64,000 bases of DNA from Zingiber officinale (taxonomy: Eukaryota > Streptophyta > Magnoliopsida > Zingiberales > Zingiberaceae). A program made the translations under genes and the position numbers. Positions 34,901-46,796 of this stretch are shown in pieces. The notes beneath the pieces are model-generated. The model saw only the letters and a program-made list of their open reading frames with translations, was not told where the DNA came from and did no database searches. Every line of letters begins with the position of its first letter. Within the stretch, counting starts at the first letter, position 1. The stretch is taken from the NCBI RefSeq assembly GCF_018446385.1, contig NC_055990.1, positions 25,691,891 to 25,755,890 of the forward strand, written 5' to 3'.

Positions 34901-36866
34901 AGATAAGAAAATGAGAAAAAAAATAGATTGCGATGACATGGACATATATCCAAGATGCTCAATTGATTTATAGTTAGGATAGTTGAATCTATTAGAGTGG
35001 AAAATATAAGGGGATCAAAAAATAGAAAAATCATTGCATAGACTTCCATGGACGTATAATAGTTGGGACAAACATAAATTGTCACTTGTATGATTGTTTT
35101 TGTGTCTAAGAACAAATTGCTTTGAGCGATTTTTCTTTATCTAAAATTAGGGATCGAGGATAACAGTTCAATATGATAAAGTGGCCTCAGCTAAATTTTA
35201 AATTTCAAGTATAAGCAGAACGGTTTGGAGTCAAATAGGAAGTTCCTCAGACAAAGATATCATGATAAAATAGAACTAACCATCAGCTCCTATTCGTACA
35301 ACTCAAAGCACAATTAAAAATAAGGACAAGATGGCATACCCTATAAAATATCTATTTGGATGCATGGATTATAATTACTAAAATCAAAACAAGATAGTAT
35401 AGTTTTGCACCTAAGGTCCTAAATCATATCTGGAAACAAGTAAACCAGTTAAAATCAGTCAGGAAGCACAAGAGAAATGCAAAGAAATGGCAAACAAAAT
35501 GAATAATGGTGTAGAACACTAGCATTATAGGAGTATGTGAAGAATATGATTCTCATTTCTCAATTAAGACAATAGAATTTATTATGAGATCAAAGGTTTA
35601 GATGGCAATGCTACTAGGCAAAAGCTACAAGACATACAAGTGCAATTGCTCTTCATTTTCTAATTTCTCGAAGGTTGAGAATTTGGCTTCAGAAGTCACA
35701 TTCTCCATTAATCTTATAGAAAAGTTGGAAGAAATTATAATACGCTTAAAATGCGTAAGCTAACTTAATGGTAGTAGAATAATAGATACTACCTTACAAA
35801 TATTCTAGATTAGTCCACACTGTAAACTGAGATTGCATTCAGGAATGTCAGTTGATATCCCAATGCGAATCCTCACCAACCAACCTTGGTCAGGGCCAGA
35901 CCATCTTGCCCCATTCCACATAAAAATGTGAAAGATCAGGCGAGGAGTTTATTGCTCAACCTTCTCTGTACGGTCATAGAATCGGGAGAAAGAGCAGACG
36001 AGAGAATAAGAGGATGAAGAGAGAAGAAATACCAAGGTGAATTAAATTGATAAATAGCTAAAATACAACCATTACATTATCTTACAAGCAATTAAGAGGA
36101 CGACAAACATAGAAAACAACTTGGCAGAAGGCACTGTGATGAAATTATAAATTTACTTTGAACATTGGTAATTTGCAAACTCTTCTGCCAACTCAATGGT
36201 GCAGGGGATGTAAAGAAAGTTTTGTACCATAACTCACCCTGCCCTAACTTAAGCTCTTTTTTGTCAGGATGAGATAGTAAGTCAAGCCCCAACCCTAAAC
36301 TGCCTGCCCCACCTTGTTTTCATTCCTGACCATCCCTACTCAAGTGTCAAGCTCCTCCATTAGTGATTTGAATTTCTCATCAAGGCCCAAACCCAAGTCA
36401 GATTAGAACCATTCTTAGCCACATACATATAAGACCCATGGAAATTCCACCATTATCAGGAACCCTTTTCCTTGGTTCACTTACCAAGCTCAAGACTAGG
36501 TTTACTACAAAGTCATATCATAACCATATTAGATCCCAAAAGTCTTCCAGACTAATTTGTTTCAAGCGAGCAAGTTTAGGACTACAGTAATCAACGTAAG
36601 GGCGTTTTGAAATATAAAATAATAATAATGATGAGAAAAAAAAAATCTTGGCGCTGAAAAAACAAAATTTCATCATATTAACAATCAAAAAAGCAGTGAG
36701 ACCGGTAATCACTGAGAAAACCATCCGGAAACGGATTTACGATTTTCTCCATATTCAAACCCAGATGAATAAAAACTTTAGGTAGCATTGCATTTCCTTT
36801 TCACGGAATAGATAGCTAGAATACTATGCTTATAACTAGAGATTCAGCCATACCAATGCCCGCCAT
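25957..36866 (-). CDS. RHON1: RHON1/BP-73-type Rho-N (SAP-like) protein, two coding exons around a 9.8-kb intron
   Basis: Exon 1 coding is only 13 bases (36866-36854, ATG then GT donor) and exon 2 is 27017-25957. Phases fit (G|GC) and give 357 residues starting MAGIGYMPHQGK, like the start of Arabidopsis RHON1 as I remember it. The C-terminal 45 residues are a Rho-N domain (LGSLKVAELRDLAKVRGVKG, then YSKLKKGELIELL). The middle is basic then acidic and low in predicted structure. In Arabidopsis RHON1 binds chloroplast RNA with RNase E, and rice BP-73 binds DNA; plastid action is inferred here. The huge intron arose from a tandem duplication plus nested retroelements. Exon 1 is a prediction from the splice signals; if wrong, translation could start at the exon 2 ATG (27012). 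Confidence 0.8.
26617..29005. repeat. Tandem segmental duplication, copy A (functional exon 2 side)
   Basis: This 2.4-kb unit includes the 5' part of RHON1-like exon 2 and the adjoining intron. It is repeated almost unchanged at 29221-36637 (copy B), which has a retroelement inserted. The unit ends near 'ttgaaatataaaataataat', followed by AT-rich simple sequence (29006-29215). Confidence 0.85.
29006..29220. other. AT-rich simple sequence at the duplication junction
   Basis: The stretch has repeats of 'gatgatgat', oligo-A and 'tttgtgtatttat' (twice). It separates duplication copies A and B and no coding potential is seen. Confidence 0.6.
29501..29665 (+). repeat. 5' LTR of Copia E
   Basis: It opens TGTTAATATA and ends TTGTTCACA. 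Compared with the 3' LTR it lacks a block of about 38 bases near its end. A decayed Met-type PBS (GGTATTAGAGTC, 29667-29678) follows. Confidence 0.85.
30060..30730 (+). pseudogene. Copia integrase fragment
   Basis: The broken frame carries integrase core features: a 'SRYYVSFIDYCTRYT' segment, then 'NLGGEYTSNLF' with the second catalytic Asp lost or shifted, then an 'EQNGVTERKYRHIVE' segment with the third catalytic Glu context. Several stops and shifts interrupt it. The upstream gag and protease are gone. Confidence 0.75.
31558..33378 (+). repeat. 1.8-kb solo LTR (probably Gypsy) nested in Copia E
   Basis: It starts TGATACGG, ends AGGATCA, and has the 5-bp duplication ACATG at 31553-31557 and 33379-33383, which split the RT codon run. 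It is rich in 'cgcc' and 'gccacc' repeats with a CT microsatellite at 31793-31811. The end ('gtcggagtgccaaggaccgg' onward) resembles ends of plant Gypsy LTRs. Orientation is inferred from that end. Confidence 0.7.
31793..31811. repeat. CT microsatellite
   Basis: About nine uninterrupted CT units inside the solo LTR. Confidence 0.9.
34339..34541 (+). repeat. 3' LTR of Copia E
   Basis: It opens TGTTAGTATA directly after the purine run 'tgagggga' and ends TTGTTCACA. It differs from the 5' LTR at several positions and by one block, so the insertion is not very young. Confidence 0.85.
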
Positions 36867-37015
36867 CTCGCTGGTCAGCGCACTGCACCCTTTTCCTTCT
36901 CAAACCAGATCGAGATTCAACGACGTCAGGAGAAGGAATCTGAACACTTAAGCGGATATACAAGCTCGACGACGAAGGAGAGGCGGCGTTTCGGCCTGTA
37001 TAGTCAGGTATGGAA

Positions 37016-37230
37016 GCTGAAATAGGAAGCCTATAAGACAACGGTGGCCAGGAAGATGCTCCGGCTTAGGGTTCCGGGGGCGGGACGGAGAACAGAAGGA
37101 CCGAGGGTTGCGGAGGACCGTGAAATAGGAAGCCTATAAGACAACGGCGACCAGGAAGATGCTCCGGCTTAGGGTTCCGGGGACGGAGCGGAGAACGGAA
37201 GCACCGAGGGTCTGCGGACGACCGTGAAGG
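37016..37230 (-). repeat. ~104-bp tandem duplication in the RHON1-like 5' region
   Basis: Two copies of about 104 bp start 'aataggaagcctataagaca' at about 37021 and 37125. Both lie just upstream of the predicted exon 1, so the 5' UTR or core promoter is duplicated. A TTATAGG-like box appears in each. Confidence 0.7.
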
Positions 37231-38540
37231 GATAAGAAGTGACTTTCTTTTATAGTCATTTTTGGGCCAGGCCCAAATAATTAGTCAATGGCCATTTATG
37301 ACCTCACCCATTATAGTAGGGCCGTATTTCGTCTTGCAGGCGGGATCCTGTCCCGTCTGTCCTAGTCCTTCCTGTCCTAGTCCTTCCCTTACAGTCCAGA
37401 TCCTTTGGATCATAACCTTTGATCTGTTTATGGATTATAACAGGTGTGATCTAGAGGATCCGTACTTCTCCCTTGACGGCATGGCCAAGATAGTGAACCA
37501 GAACTTAATCCATTTTTATAACAGATGTGATCTAGAGGATCCGTACTTCTCCCTTGACGGTTGGCCAAGATAGTGAACCAGAACCTGATCCATTAGAGGA
37601 TCCCTACTCTTCGCTAAAAGTTTTAGCCGACCAGAAGATCCTTGCTCTCTTGTGGTTGATGACATTATTTTTATTGAAAAACACACTTTTTCCAGATTAT
37701 CCTATATTTATATCTGATTCCAATATTTTTTTTCAAAATAAAAATATTCACACAGACAATTTATGATACAAATAATCCCTTGCTACAAACGACTGGGAGC
37801 TCCAAACAAATTTCTCACAAACTACCGGAATAATTCCAAAAAGCACCCGTCCTACTTAGATTAATCGCCCATTAAACAAAAATCATCTAATAATTTGCTG
37901 AAACTGAGATTCTATCGTTAAATGCTTAGAAAATTGAGAAGATGCACTATTACCCCGGAAGCAAAACTGGCACATTTACAAAGAAGGGTCAAGTTGAATC
38001 AACCCATTCAGAATGTCATATTGGAATCACAAATCTTGACCCTTTCAGATGAGTCAAGGAAACAAGCCGATATGAATACAATCTCAACAAGATCTATATG
38101 CTAGAAAGTGAGCAAAAATATTGTATTTTGGTGTTACAACACATTGGGGGACATAAATAAAGAGTAATTTCTTCCCTGTCAAACAAGTATGACAGGTCTC
38201 GATAAATCATATTTGGCCACTGGAGTTGGGAGGGAAACTTTCAAGTCAGTGCAAAGGAATGGAATTTACTCATTTCATAGATAAAATGAATGAAATGTTT
38301 CAAATACAAATAAATATATTGGTACATCGAGCAGGAAAGAAAAACCCCTTTCCTGAGACTGAAGAACTCTAAGTCTGGAGGAACTGGCCTTCTTGTTGAC
38401 TTGTGAATAAAATCTGGGAGGGTAGTGAGTTTTAGGCACAACTTTAGATGAACCTGAAGCTTTTATGAAAATATAAGAATAACAAATATTATAGAAAATA
38501 TATATAAAAAAACCCACATGTGAGGGTGAAATCACCGTGA
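37231..38540. other. Intergenic between the RHON1-like promoter and YebC-like 3' end
   Basis: A direct repeat of about 70 bp, 'gtgatctagaggatccgtac' onward, occurs twice (about 37445-37510 and 37525-37590), with a third partial copy near 37591. No gene was recognised. The part near 38540 is probably the 3' UTR of the YebC-like gene. Confidence 0.5.
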
Positions 38541-41500
38541 TCACTTCTGATCTGAATACACAGCATCAACATCATCAAGTTCAAGTAACTTGGAGATAAG
38601 GTCCTTGTTTAAATCCATCGCTTCATCATCAACCTAGAGCAGAAACTCAGAAACAAACACCGATGAGCTTATGGAGGAAACTAAACTCGATGCTTAATTA
38701 GGACACACTGCTTGAGGGCATATGATACTTTAAGATGCAAAGGTAGATTGGTGGATTTTAGCATATGTTTCAAACACAAGGTTAACTACTTCAAACTATG
38801 TACCTCAATGGGGTTAAATGGCAGTAGTTCAAAACCATTATCTGGTTCAAAGCCTATGCCCTCATCTCGTAGCTTTGATAATATAGAGGAGTAGTTTTCT
38901 GAAGAAGTAACAATCTTGTAGTAGCTGCAAATGGTGAAATATTTTAGGAAACACAAGAAAGTAACTACAATGCAAGCATTCTATTAAGAAATTCAGGTCC
39001 ACTGCACTGAAAAATGATGCATTCAACTTGAATTGCTATCTTTTGAATATACAATACATCTTTGCTTGATTTTGTTCCATCAAATTGGATCATGATTTAT
39101 CTAGACTAGCAAGTGAAAAGCACCAAATAAAATGACACCAAAGAGCAAACTTTAATATGTCATCGTTTGGTTCTTGGAAGTACCTGTCAGGTCGATCTTC
39201 TTCTGAGTCATCTTCATACTCTGGTGGTTCTATAACGTCTTCAGCACCAGCATCCAATGCAATACTGAGTAGCTGATCTTTGTCAGCAGCGTTGGCCTTT
39301 ATGTTTATGACCTGTGCTCGCCTGAATTTGAATAAGATAGATCCTGGATCAGCAAGTTTTGCTCCACAGTCCTTTGCCACTCCTCTAACAGCAGCTACTG
39401 ATCTTGTAACTTTATCTGTTAGAACCTCAACAACCATACCAACCCCGCCAAAACCATAGACCTGATTCGTTGTAACTCTTAATCAATAATAAAAATTAAT
39501 TTAGAATGACAAATTAGTTACCTCATAAAACTTTTCGATATATGCTTCTTGTCCCTTTTCAGATGCCTTTTTTATGTTGCGCTCCACAATTTCCTTGGGC
39601 ACTTCAAGCTCTCTAGCTTTCTCTAGTACAGCAGCTAAAACTGTATTGGAAGTAGGATTTGGACCTCCTTTTTGTATACTTTATTTTTGATGCAATCAAT
39701 ATAGCAGGAAGTTAACACCATTTTTTTTGACAAAGTACAATTTGCAATTTTGGAGACAGGTCATCAGTAAGAAAACATAAAATGTTATAAAATGAAGAAC
39801 TTGCACCACAATATCTAAACATTCTTCATAATTAATGGAGATCTTGCCACAAATAAATGTCACTGTTAACTTATTAAGGATAAAGTACATGTCCTAAAAT
39901 CTTCGACTTCAAGCTGATTGCCCAGTTTATACTAAACCAATTCTCCTACTTGCGATTTGGGAATATACAGAGGTATCACTACACTTCTTGCTCAAGGTTT
40001 CACACTTATTGCCAGGGGAAAACATCAACTCTAACACAATCTGTGGTGGAATATGAGGTACAAGACAATCACCATGCTATGATGTGCCTCAGAGGCTCCA
40101 ACCCCATCGGTAGTCTTTTCCCAGATAGAACACTAACTAAGCCTAGTTTTAGATATGTTTTAACAAAGTTATCTTTCTTTTTCTTAGTTTTAAATGTAAT
40201 TGAGACACTGATGGTTTAAGAGACACGAGCAAATTACTGCATTCAATATGTTTGGATATACTAATTACATATCAGATAAATCCATGTAAAACAAGTATTC
40301 TGGCATATATTAGTTTAATTTCATGGGATGTATGATGATCAACACTCTCTTAGTTTGATATCCGCATGTCAGAAAGATGTCTAATCCAACTAAATGGGAT
40401 CAATAACATGGTTTATCCTTACGATCTATGTTCATGAGGTATTTCATGGAACTTCTTGGTTGCTTCAAGGCCTAATGAAACTGGGAGTGATCAGATATGC
40501 ACACATGTAAGTATATTTGCAGGACATGTAATAGGACAAAACTTGAGGTTGACTTTGTCCTCTTTTTTGTGCATGCTACACCAGTTAGTTATCATATCTT
40601 CTGTGCTTATCTACATTAATATATCCTTAACCTCTCCAACTAGTCTATCCACATAATACTTAGCAGATTTGCATGAATAAGAGGATAAACATGATTTCAC
40701 GCTCACAGTAGCCCTGATCTTAGTTATGAAATGACCTTATAGCCCACATGAAAAGTCAAGGATCTAGTCTATTCATGAATGCAGCTACTCCAGATTTTCT
40801 ATATTCACACAATCACACTTGAAATCAAATTTATTTTCTTGATCTAAATTTCTCATGTAGTGACCATTAGCAAAAGTTTTGGAGAATCATGCTCAATAGA
40901 ATTTCAAATATTAATTGGTCTAGCATGCCCATGAAAGGATTAATAAGACTGTTAATGTATACGAATTCCCAGACATGTGAATTAGCATGTTCATACATGC
41001 AAGCCTGGGGCAGAACTTAACTACAGAGCAGATGCGCTTAAAAGATTCAGTATAACACCACAGTGCCATACTATAACTAAAGAAGTACTTCATTAAGTTT
41101 CACCTACTTAGTGAAGCTTCCAATGCAGTAATAACTACTGATGGTTTTTGAAGACCATACAATTCGAACACACACAAGTTGACTAGATCCTATAGTTACT
41201 GATTAACCAATATATCATAACTAAGAAGAAGCTTCAAAAAAAATCAAGGACCTTTTAACTTACGCTGCAACAATTTCTTTTCCAATTTTGCTATTCCGTT
41301 TCATTTTCTTCAAATTCTGTGCATCCTGCAAAAATAACACATGAATTTTGTAAATTACTATTTTTTTCAGCACTGATAAAAAAAAAATTGAATATTTTAC
41401 ATGCAAGTAGTTGTCAGAAAAATGGAATAAGAATAATACAGCAGCCCTTTCACAGTGAAGAGGCATGAAATTGATCTACAGGAAAGGAAATGGATTAAAA

Positions 41501-42250
41501 ATAAAGAAATAACATAGAAAAAGATTGTTATTTCCTCTGGAGTTTATAATCATTATCAAAATTACTCTATTAATGAGCCAAACACTATTATGTCCTTTTC
41601 TTATTTGACACCTCCTTTGACCATTTATAAAAACTTTTAGAAAATAAAGCATCGGACACCTATATCCATTCATATATCCATTCATATATGAGACAGATAC
41701 TTTTATGTTGCCCCCAAGTTCGAACAACACATGAATTACAGAAACCAGGTTGACCTAGACTATTCTGCAACTAGAGATAAGGACGGAACAAACATATATA
41801 AACTTGGATGGTTATGCACCAAATTTGTAAATCAATAAACCAATTGAAGTCTCAAAACACATATGATCTTTTTATGCGACATAGGACCAAAACTGAGTAT
41901 AGAACCAACTGAAATTTGGTGATAACATCTTCAACATTCTGTATTTTTTTTATTCTTTTGCCCCTAAGCGCTCTGTTAGCTTTCATTCCAGTTTAACTTG
42001 AATGTAATTCTTACTTTCTCATGATAGCTTTTATAACTCACGACATAGAACATTACAACATTGACATTAAGCTAACTCTGATCAGCTTTCACTTAGGCAT
42101 TAAGTTACATAAAAGTAATTAAAGTGAGTAGTACAATTAACTTTTCACCTTTCTTCCAGCGATCTTGCAAGAACGCCTGCCCATGCAAACAGGGCGAGAA
42201 GTCCATATCCGCCTCACGCCCTGGAAATTACGCTCCCCACTGGAAGGCAT
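38541..42250 (-). CDS. YebC/TACO1-family protein, six exons
   Basis: Proposed exons on the minus strand: 42250-42149, 41325-41264, 39678-39522, 39461-39184, 38924-38804, 38633-38541, all with GT/AG borders and fitting phases, 270 residues. Family signatures: MGRRSCKIAGRK, GGPNPTSN (about 57-64), VPKEIVERNIKKA, YGFGGVGMVVEVLTDK, DPGSILFKF, DAGAEDV and the acidic C-terminus LLELDDVDAVYSDQK. It matches plant homologues such as Arabidopsis At2g25830 from memory. Bacterial YebC was named a transcription regulator and is now linked to translation; human TACO1 activates mitochondrial COX1 translation. Organelle targeting is likely, but the N-terminus here is short (34 residues in exon 1). A different, upstream ATG near 42310 is in another frame. 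Confidence 0.93.
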
Positions 42251-42813
42251 GATCGTCAGCTTCGCGCCCAGAAACCCAACCCCTAACAAAGAACAAGCAA
42301 ACCATTCAATTGTTCAAGCCGCTACGGAAAACCGCAAAGGGGGAGTCGAGCGGCGAAGTATCCGTACTCTCAAGCGTCGTCTGGCGCCGGAAAGAAGGAA
42401 GGACACGCGTGAGAGAGACCCGGTAGAGGACAGCGCCGAAAGCTCTCGCCATCTCGCGGTGTGCGTGGCGAGTTCGACTGATTTCCTCAGTCGCAGCAAG
42501 CCCTAAATCCTATTAAAACCGTTGGGCCGAAAGACAAGGATTATCCAACTCGACAACTTACCTCGTTTGTTATTGGATATAGCAGTGGACCCAAAAGTAA
42601 ATTGCCATGATATTTTAATTTTAATTACTGTTTAGTTACTCTTACACCATATAAAAATATATATTTTTTAAATTATTTTATAACACACATTGATGATATA
42701 ATCCATGGCTAACATGATGTACAATACAATATAATATAAAGTCAAATCTCCTTATAAAAAAAATGATATATCCATTTTTAGATACATGACTTATTTTTAT
42801 AAGTTAAAAAAAA

Positions 42814-42863
<50 letters not shown>

Positions 42864-43675
42864 ATAATTTTATAAATAATAAATGACGCATGCATCATTT
42901 TTTAGGTACATGGTATAATTTTATGAATTAAAAAAGACTACATACGTTCATTTTTTTTATATATGATGTAATTTTGTCAATGAAAACGTGTATATGTCTC
43001 ATTTTTTTCCCATCCATTATTTTCCGTTTGATTTTTAGATGATCGATTTTGACTACAAAATTATCCGTTGATGGATTGCGTTTCTCTTCCTTCTAAAAAT
43101 TTTAATAAAGTAAACGACGAAAAATTTTTCACTACGAAAATTTTTCCTTAATTTTACTTTCCGCTCTCCCAAGAAAACTAACAATAAGAGAGGAGAGGAA
43201 GGATAGCTCTAGCTAGGATAAACTCTGCAAATCCATGAAATCCCTTGGTAAATATTCGTGCCTGAGATCATCGAAGGATGACCCATCGATGAGATGTTCT
43301 TTATTGACAAAATTTTCGTACAACGAAAGGAGAACCAACCGCCAAGGGAGTCCACGAAGCCTAAGGAAAATAAAGAGAAGGAAAGAGTTAAAATGGAGAC
43401 AAGGGGTTGTCCTATCTGAACCATTTCGATTGGAGAGGTAGAAAAGATGAACAGTAGATAAGTGTATGTAATTATATACAAGGATGTATGTGTATCTCCT
43501 GCGAGAATGGTCGTCTTTATATTATTGTCATTGAATACCTCTCTCCGAGTATTAATTGGTGATGGGATATTTGTCATACCCTGGTAAAGGAGATATCATA
43601 TCATCTATCTCTATCGTGTTTGTATAATCATACTATTTTATATATTTTGACAATCCACGCGTTGTACCGCTTATG
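42251..43675. other. Intergenic: YebC-like promoter and AT-rich region
   Basis: No convincing gene. There is an AT microsatellite at 42819-42860 and repeated 'gatacatgacttatttttat'-like segments around it (42775-42990). Confidence 0.45.
42819..42860. repeat. AT microsatellite
   Basis: About 21 uninterrupted AT units. Confidence 0.9.
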
Positions 43676-44400
43676 ACACTAGCTCATGAGACATGAGATT
43701 CATTGGACCGAAGGACCAGGCTGATTAAATAAAAGGAGAATTAGATTGGAGGACTTGAAAGGAATGTACCGGCAGTCCTATAAATAGGAGCATCTAGTGG
43801 AGGCCGAACAGGGAAGGAGTTGAGCATAACAATGGATACGAGCCAAGAAATGTCTCTGTTATATTGCAGAACTGACTGAGCGAAGTAATAACTCGAGAGA
43901 GCTGAGCCCAAGAAGTCGAGTCGGCGAGGTCAAATGGAGCTAAGCAAGGCGTTGGGTCGAATGCCAAATGAATGTTAGTTGCTAGCGCTAGCAAAATAGT
44001 CGGGTAGAGTGATCTGATGAAATCAAGGGACCTAAGCCCCAAGAGTCGGCTAAACTGAATTGAAAGAGTCGGGGAGAGTTGAACCTCAGAAGTAGGGTGG
44101 ATGTTGATAGGTGGAGCTGAGCTAAATGTTGAATGGATGTCAATCGGTGACGCTAAACAGAATAGTCAGATATACTGATCTGGTGAAGTCACAGGAGTTG
44201 AGCTCTAGAGTCGGCTAAACTAAGTTGAAGGAGTCGGAAGAACTTAGCCTCAGAAGTGGGTGGATGCCAATCTATGGAGCTGAGTTGTTGCTTGGGGGTA
44301 ATGATTCAGATGATGAATTTTCTCGCTTCGAGCAACTCGAAATGACCCCACTTTGACCTAGGCAGGACTATTGACCGTCTCAATACTCGTGGAACATCCG
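43676..44400. repeat. Possible solo LTR or retroelement fragment with 165-bp tandem repeats
   Basis: A TATA-like 'cctataaataggag' (about 43778) is followed by about two and a half copies of a 160-180-bp degenerate tandem unit (43950-44290) with 'agtcggctaaact' and 'cctcagaagt(a)gggtgga'. I could not find LTR ends or a target duplication, so the class is uncertain. Confidence 0.4.
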
Positions 44401-45263
44401 AATACTCCCTGTATCAATAAGATTTTGTTAGATCTATAAGAAAATACAATTCTAAAGTGGTGACCTAGTTTCAAAAGTCAACCCATTTCTCAATCATCAT
44501 TGCTTCCTGCAAGTATCTTAAAACCACAACCCTGTTGAAAATGGGCCACAATTGGTTAGTTTGTATGTGATCATCTCCAATGGAAAGTAACAGCATTTTA
44601 TGTGTTCTTAACTTTGATCTGATCTATCAGCTTTGACAGTTTCAGAAGATCAGCAAAGTCAATTTTCAGCTGAAAGAACAGGTAATGGAGAGGTCAAATG
44701 ACATCTACAGCATCAATGCTTCCTGCTAAGCTAATTCAGATGAACTCAACTGAAGCAATGTAACTGAACATGGTAAAGCTACTCAGGTACGAGGCATCAT
44801 CAATCTCTACAGAAGATTTTCTGATTACTGAAAGCTTGCATTCACTTCGAAGTCAACCTGTGTGGTGAATGAGAAGGGAATCTTAGAGCTGTCGGCAATT
44901 TGTCCAAAGTGACGGGCACACTCCAAAGTGACGGGTACACTGCTTCTCTTCGTTCACAACATTGTTCATGGCGTCTGCAATTCTGCGCTGTTGCAGAAAT
45001 CAGAAAAGTCACGGCCACTGGTTGTCCATCCAAGAAAACATCAATTTTGGTGGAAGAAACAGGATGGAAATGACAATTTGAGAGTTGTTTATTGCTTAAG
45101 CTATGATGTCGAGAAGCACTGGAATTAATTCATACAGATGAACAATAGAATTTCCGATCGATAAAAATGAGATTTTGATGGATCAAGGTCAGAGCTCGAA
45201 TTGCAGAATTCAATGGAGAGGAGCTCAAATTGTACAAATTGAATTGCCAAGGAAATGGGCATC
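44401..45263. other. Intergenic 3' flank of the VQ gene
   Basis: No feature recognised. A 19-base near-repeat 'ccaaagtgacggg(c/t)acact' occurs twice at about 44904 and 44923. Confidence 0.4.
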
Positions 45264-45974
45264 TCATCTCCAGGAAGAAGAGCCGGCGACGGAGGCGGAA
45301 GGCACTCGCGGAGAAGTCACCGGGAAAAGCTGCAGCAGCATCGGCGGTTCCGCATCCCGGGGCGTGGTCCGCGGCGAAGGGTGAAGGTAGAATCCCTTCT
45401 CGGCGATCGCCCTTTCCTCGGCCGACATCGCCAACGCCGAAGGCGAATTGGGCGGCAGCGAACGGTGGAAGGAATCCGTGTTCAAGGGAGAGATGGGGCT
45501 GAGGGTCAAAGAGGGCAGGTCGAGCAAGCTGGGCGAGAGGATCTCCGTCGGCTGCCTGCGCGGAGATGACCCGGCGGAGCCGCCGAGGGGGGAATCACGG
45601 CTCCAGCAGCTGGGAATCATAGGGCTCATCATCTTCAGGTTCTTGAGGCTGCCGCGGCGCTCGTAGAGCTTGAAAGCCGGCTTCTTGGGCCCGGTGGCCT
45701 TCACGGCCGACGAGATCCCGTTCTTGGCGGGCCGCGGAAGCGGCGGCTGCTTGGCGGCCGTGTCGGAGGAGCCGGTCAGCATCTGGACGACCTGCTTGAA
45801 GGATCCGGCGTCGGCCTGAATGAACGTGGTAGGGTAGGGATTCGCAGCGTCGGCTGACCTCGGCGTCGATTTCGGAGTGACCATCGGCGCCGGCGCCGGC
45901 GATGAGCTCACTCCATTGTTGCTGCTGCTGCTGCTGGAGGGCGAGGAGTTCGGAGATCGGATCTCTTTCTCCAT
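45264..45974 (-). CDS. VQ-motif protein (VQ4/VQ31/VQ33 type)
   Basis: Single exon of 236 residues, as usual for VQ genes. The VQ core FKQVVQMLTG is at residues 59-68, preceded by TTFIQADAGS. Further conserved blocks are FKLYERRGSLKNLK, a Ser/Pro-rich stretch with many SP sites, ERAIAEKGFYLHPSP and LFPVTSPR near the C-terminus. VQ proteins bind WRKY factors in the nucleus; this subgroup is a target of MAP kinases, which fits the SP sites. The ATG at 45974 was chosen because upstream codons (to 46004) lack an ATG in frame. GC content of the coding part is far higher than in the flanks, as is common for such monocot genes. Confidence 0.93.
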   Translation of the reverse strand: MEKEIRSPNSSPSSSSSSNNGVSSSPAPAPMVTPKSTPRSADAANPYPTTFIQADAGSFKQVVQMLTGSSDTAAKQPPLPRPAKNGISSAVKATGPKKPAFKLYERRGSLKNLKMMSPMIPSCWSRDSPLGGSAGSSPRRQPTEILSPSLLDLPSLTLSPISPLNTDSFHRSLPPNSPSALAMSAEERAIAEKGFYLHPSPRTTPRDAEPPMLLQLFPVTSPRVPSASVAGSSSWR

Positions 45975-46796
45975 TAAAAATAAAAATCCAATTTTTAAGA
46001 ACAAAAGAAACAGAGGAAAGGAGAGTCTCCTTCCTCTTCTCTTTAGATGCTGTTCTTGCTCTTGTGCAGAGGAATGGATTCTGAGGTGGTCGCTTTATGG
46101 AAGTTTATGGAGAAAGTCAAACTGAGGCATTTATTAAAAGGTATGAGGCAAGTTGACTCGGTAGACAACCTGCCCTGTTGCATTGATTGGATTGGGAGTT
46201 TCCTTAATCGACCACTATTTTAACTTCTGTTTTTTTGGTTTATTTTACATTGTTTGTTACAAGGGAAAAAAAAAAAGGAAGAAAAAAAAAAATCTAAATC
46301 TATTGTTGGTTTTCAAAATTCCATCAGTATCAGGATCAGGATCATGCCTGGAGAAATTATGAAGCAGAGTCTCTAAAGCTGAGCAGAGATCCTCTGAATT
46401 GTAAAAAACGATATAGAGGAGGCTCTCTTTTTATATATTGATGGGGGTACATGGTCCCCATCTATTTTATAAGTAAGGATTATACATCTCCATCAATACA
46501 TGCAAAGGGAGCTTTATCTGGACTGTAAATGTGGTCCAGAGGATCTGCCCTGTCTAAAGCTACCGCACTATAAGAAGTCAAAAATTTTATAGCCCCGGAT
46601 GGATCCCGGATTGATCCAGCTAAGAAAATCTGGACCATCTTCCTCTCTTTCACATCTATTCTTCCTTTTATTTATAAGAACATCCATATTGCACGGAGCT
46701 TCCATTGTAACGTGACTCCGTAGTAGAGAGAACTCGTTATTATAAGGAGGAACATAGGATGTAAAATTTTTTAGACCATTTTTTATGATTTAGGGG
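45975..46796. other. VQ gene promoter and unassigned sequence
   Basis: The first 150 bases are likely 5' UTR and promoter of the VQ gene (a CT-rich leader on the minus strand). From about 46250 I see oligo-A runs and a 'tccccatctatttta' segment but no gene. Confidence 0.4.

Larger units (their letters stand above)
29221..36637 (-). pseudogene. Duplicated, dead RHON1-like exon 2 fragment plus intron (copy B)
   Basis: Copy B consists of 29221-29500 and 34542-36637, separated by a Copia element. The exon part matches 26617-27017 but has small deletions (about 19 bases missing near 29370) and lacks the rest of the exon, including the Rho-N domain. Its splice acceptor has changed: copy A reads CTTGCAG at the exon border (27018-27024) while copy B reads CTTGCAC (about 34641-34647). 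Splicing from exon 1 must therefore skip this copy to make the full protein. Confidence 0.85.

Noticed and set aside
42165-42506. 113-residue open frame on the plus strand at the YebC-like 5' end
   Set aside because: It is antisense to the first exon and promoter of a well-supported gene and shows no domain.
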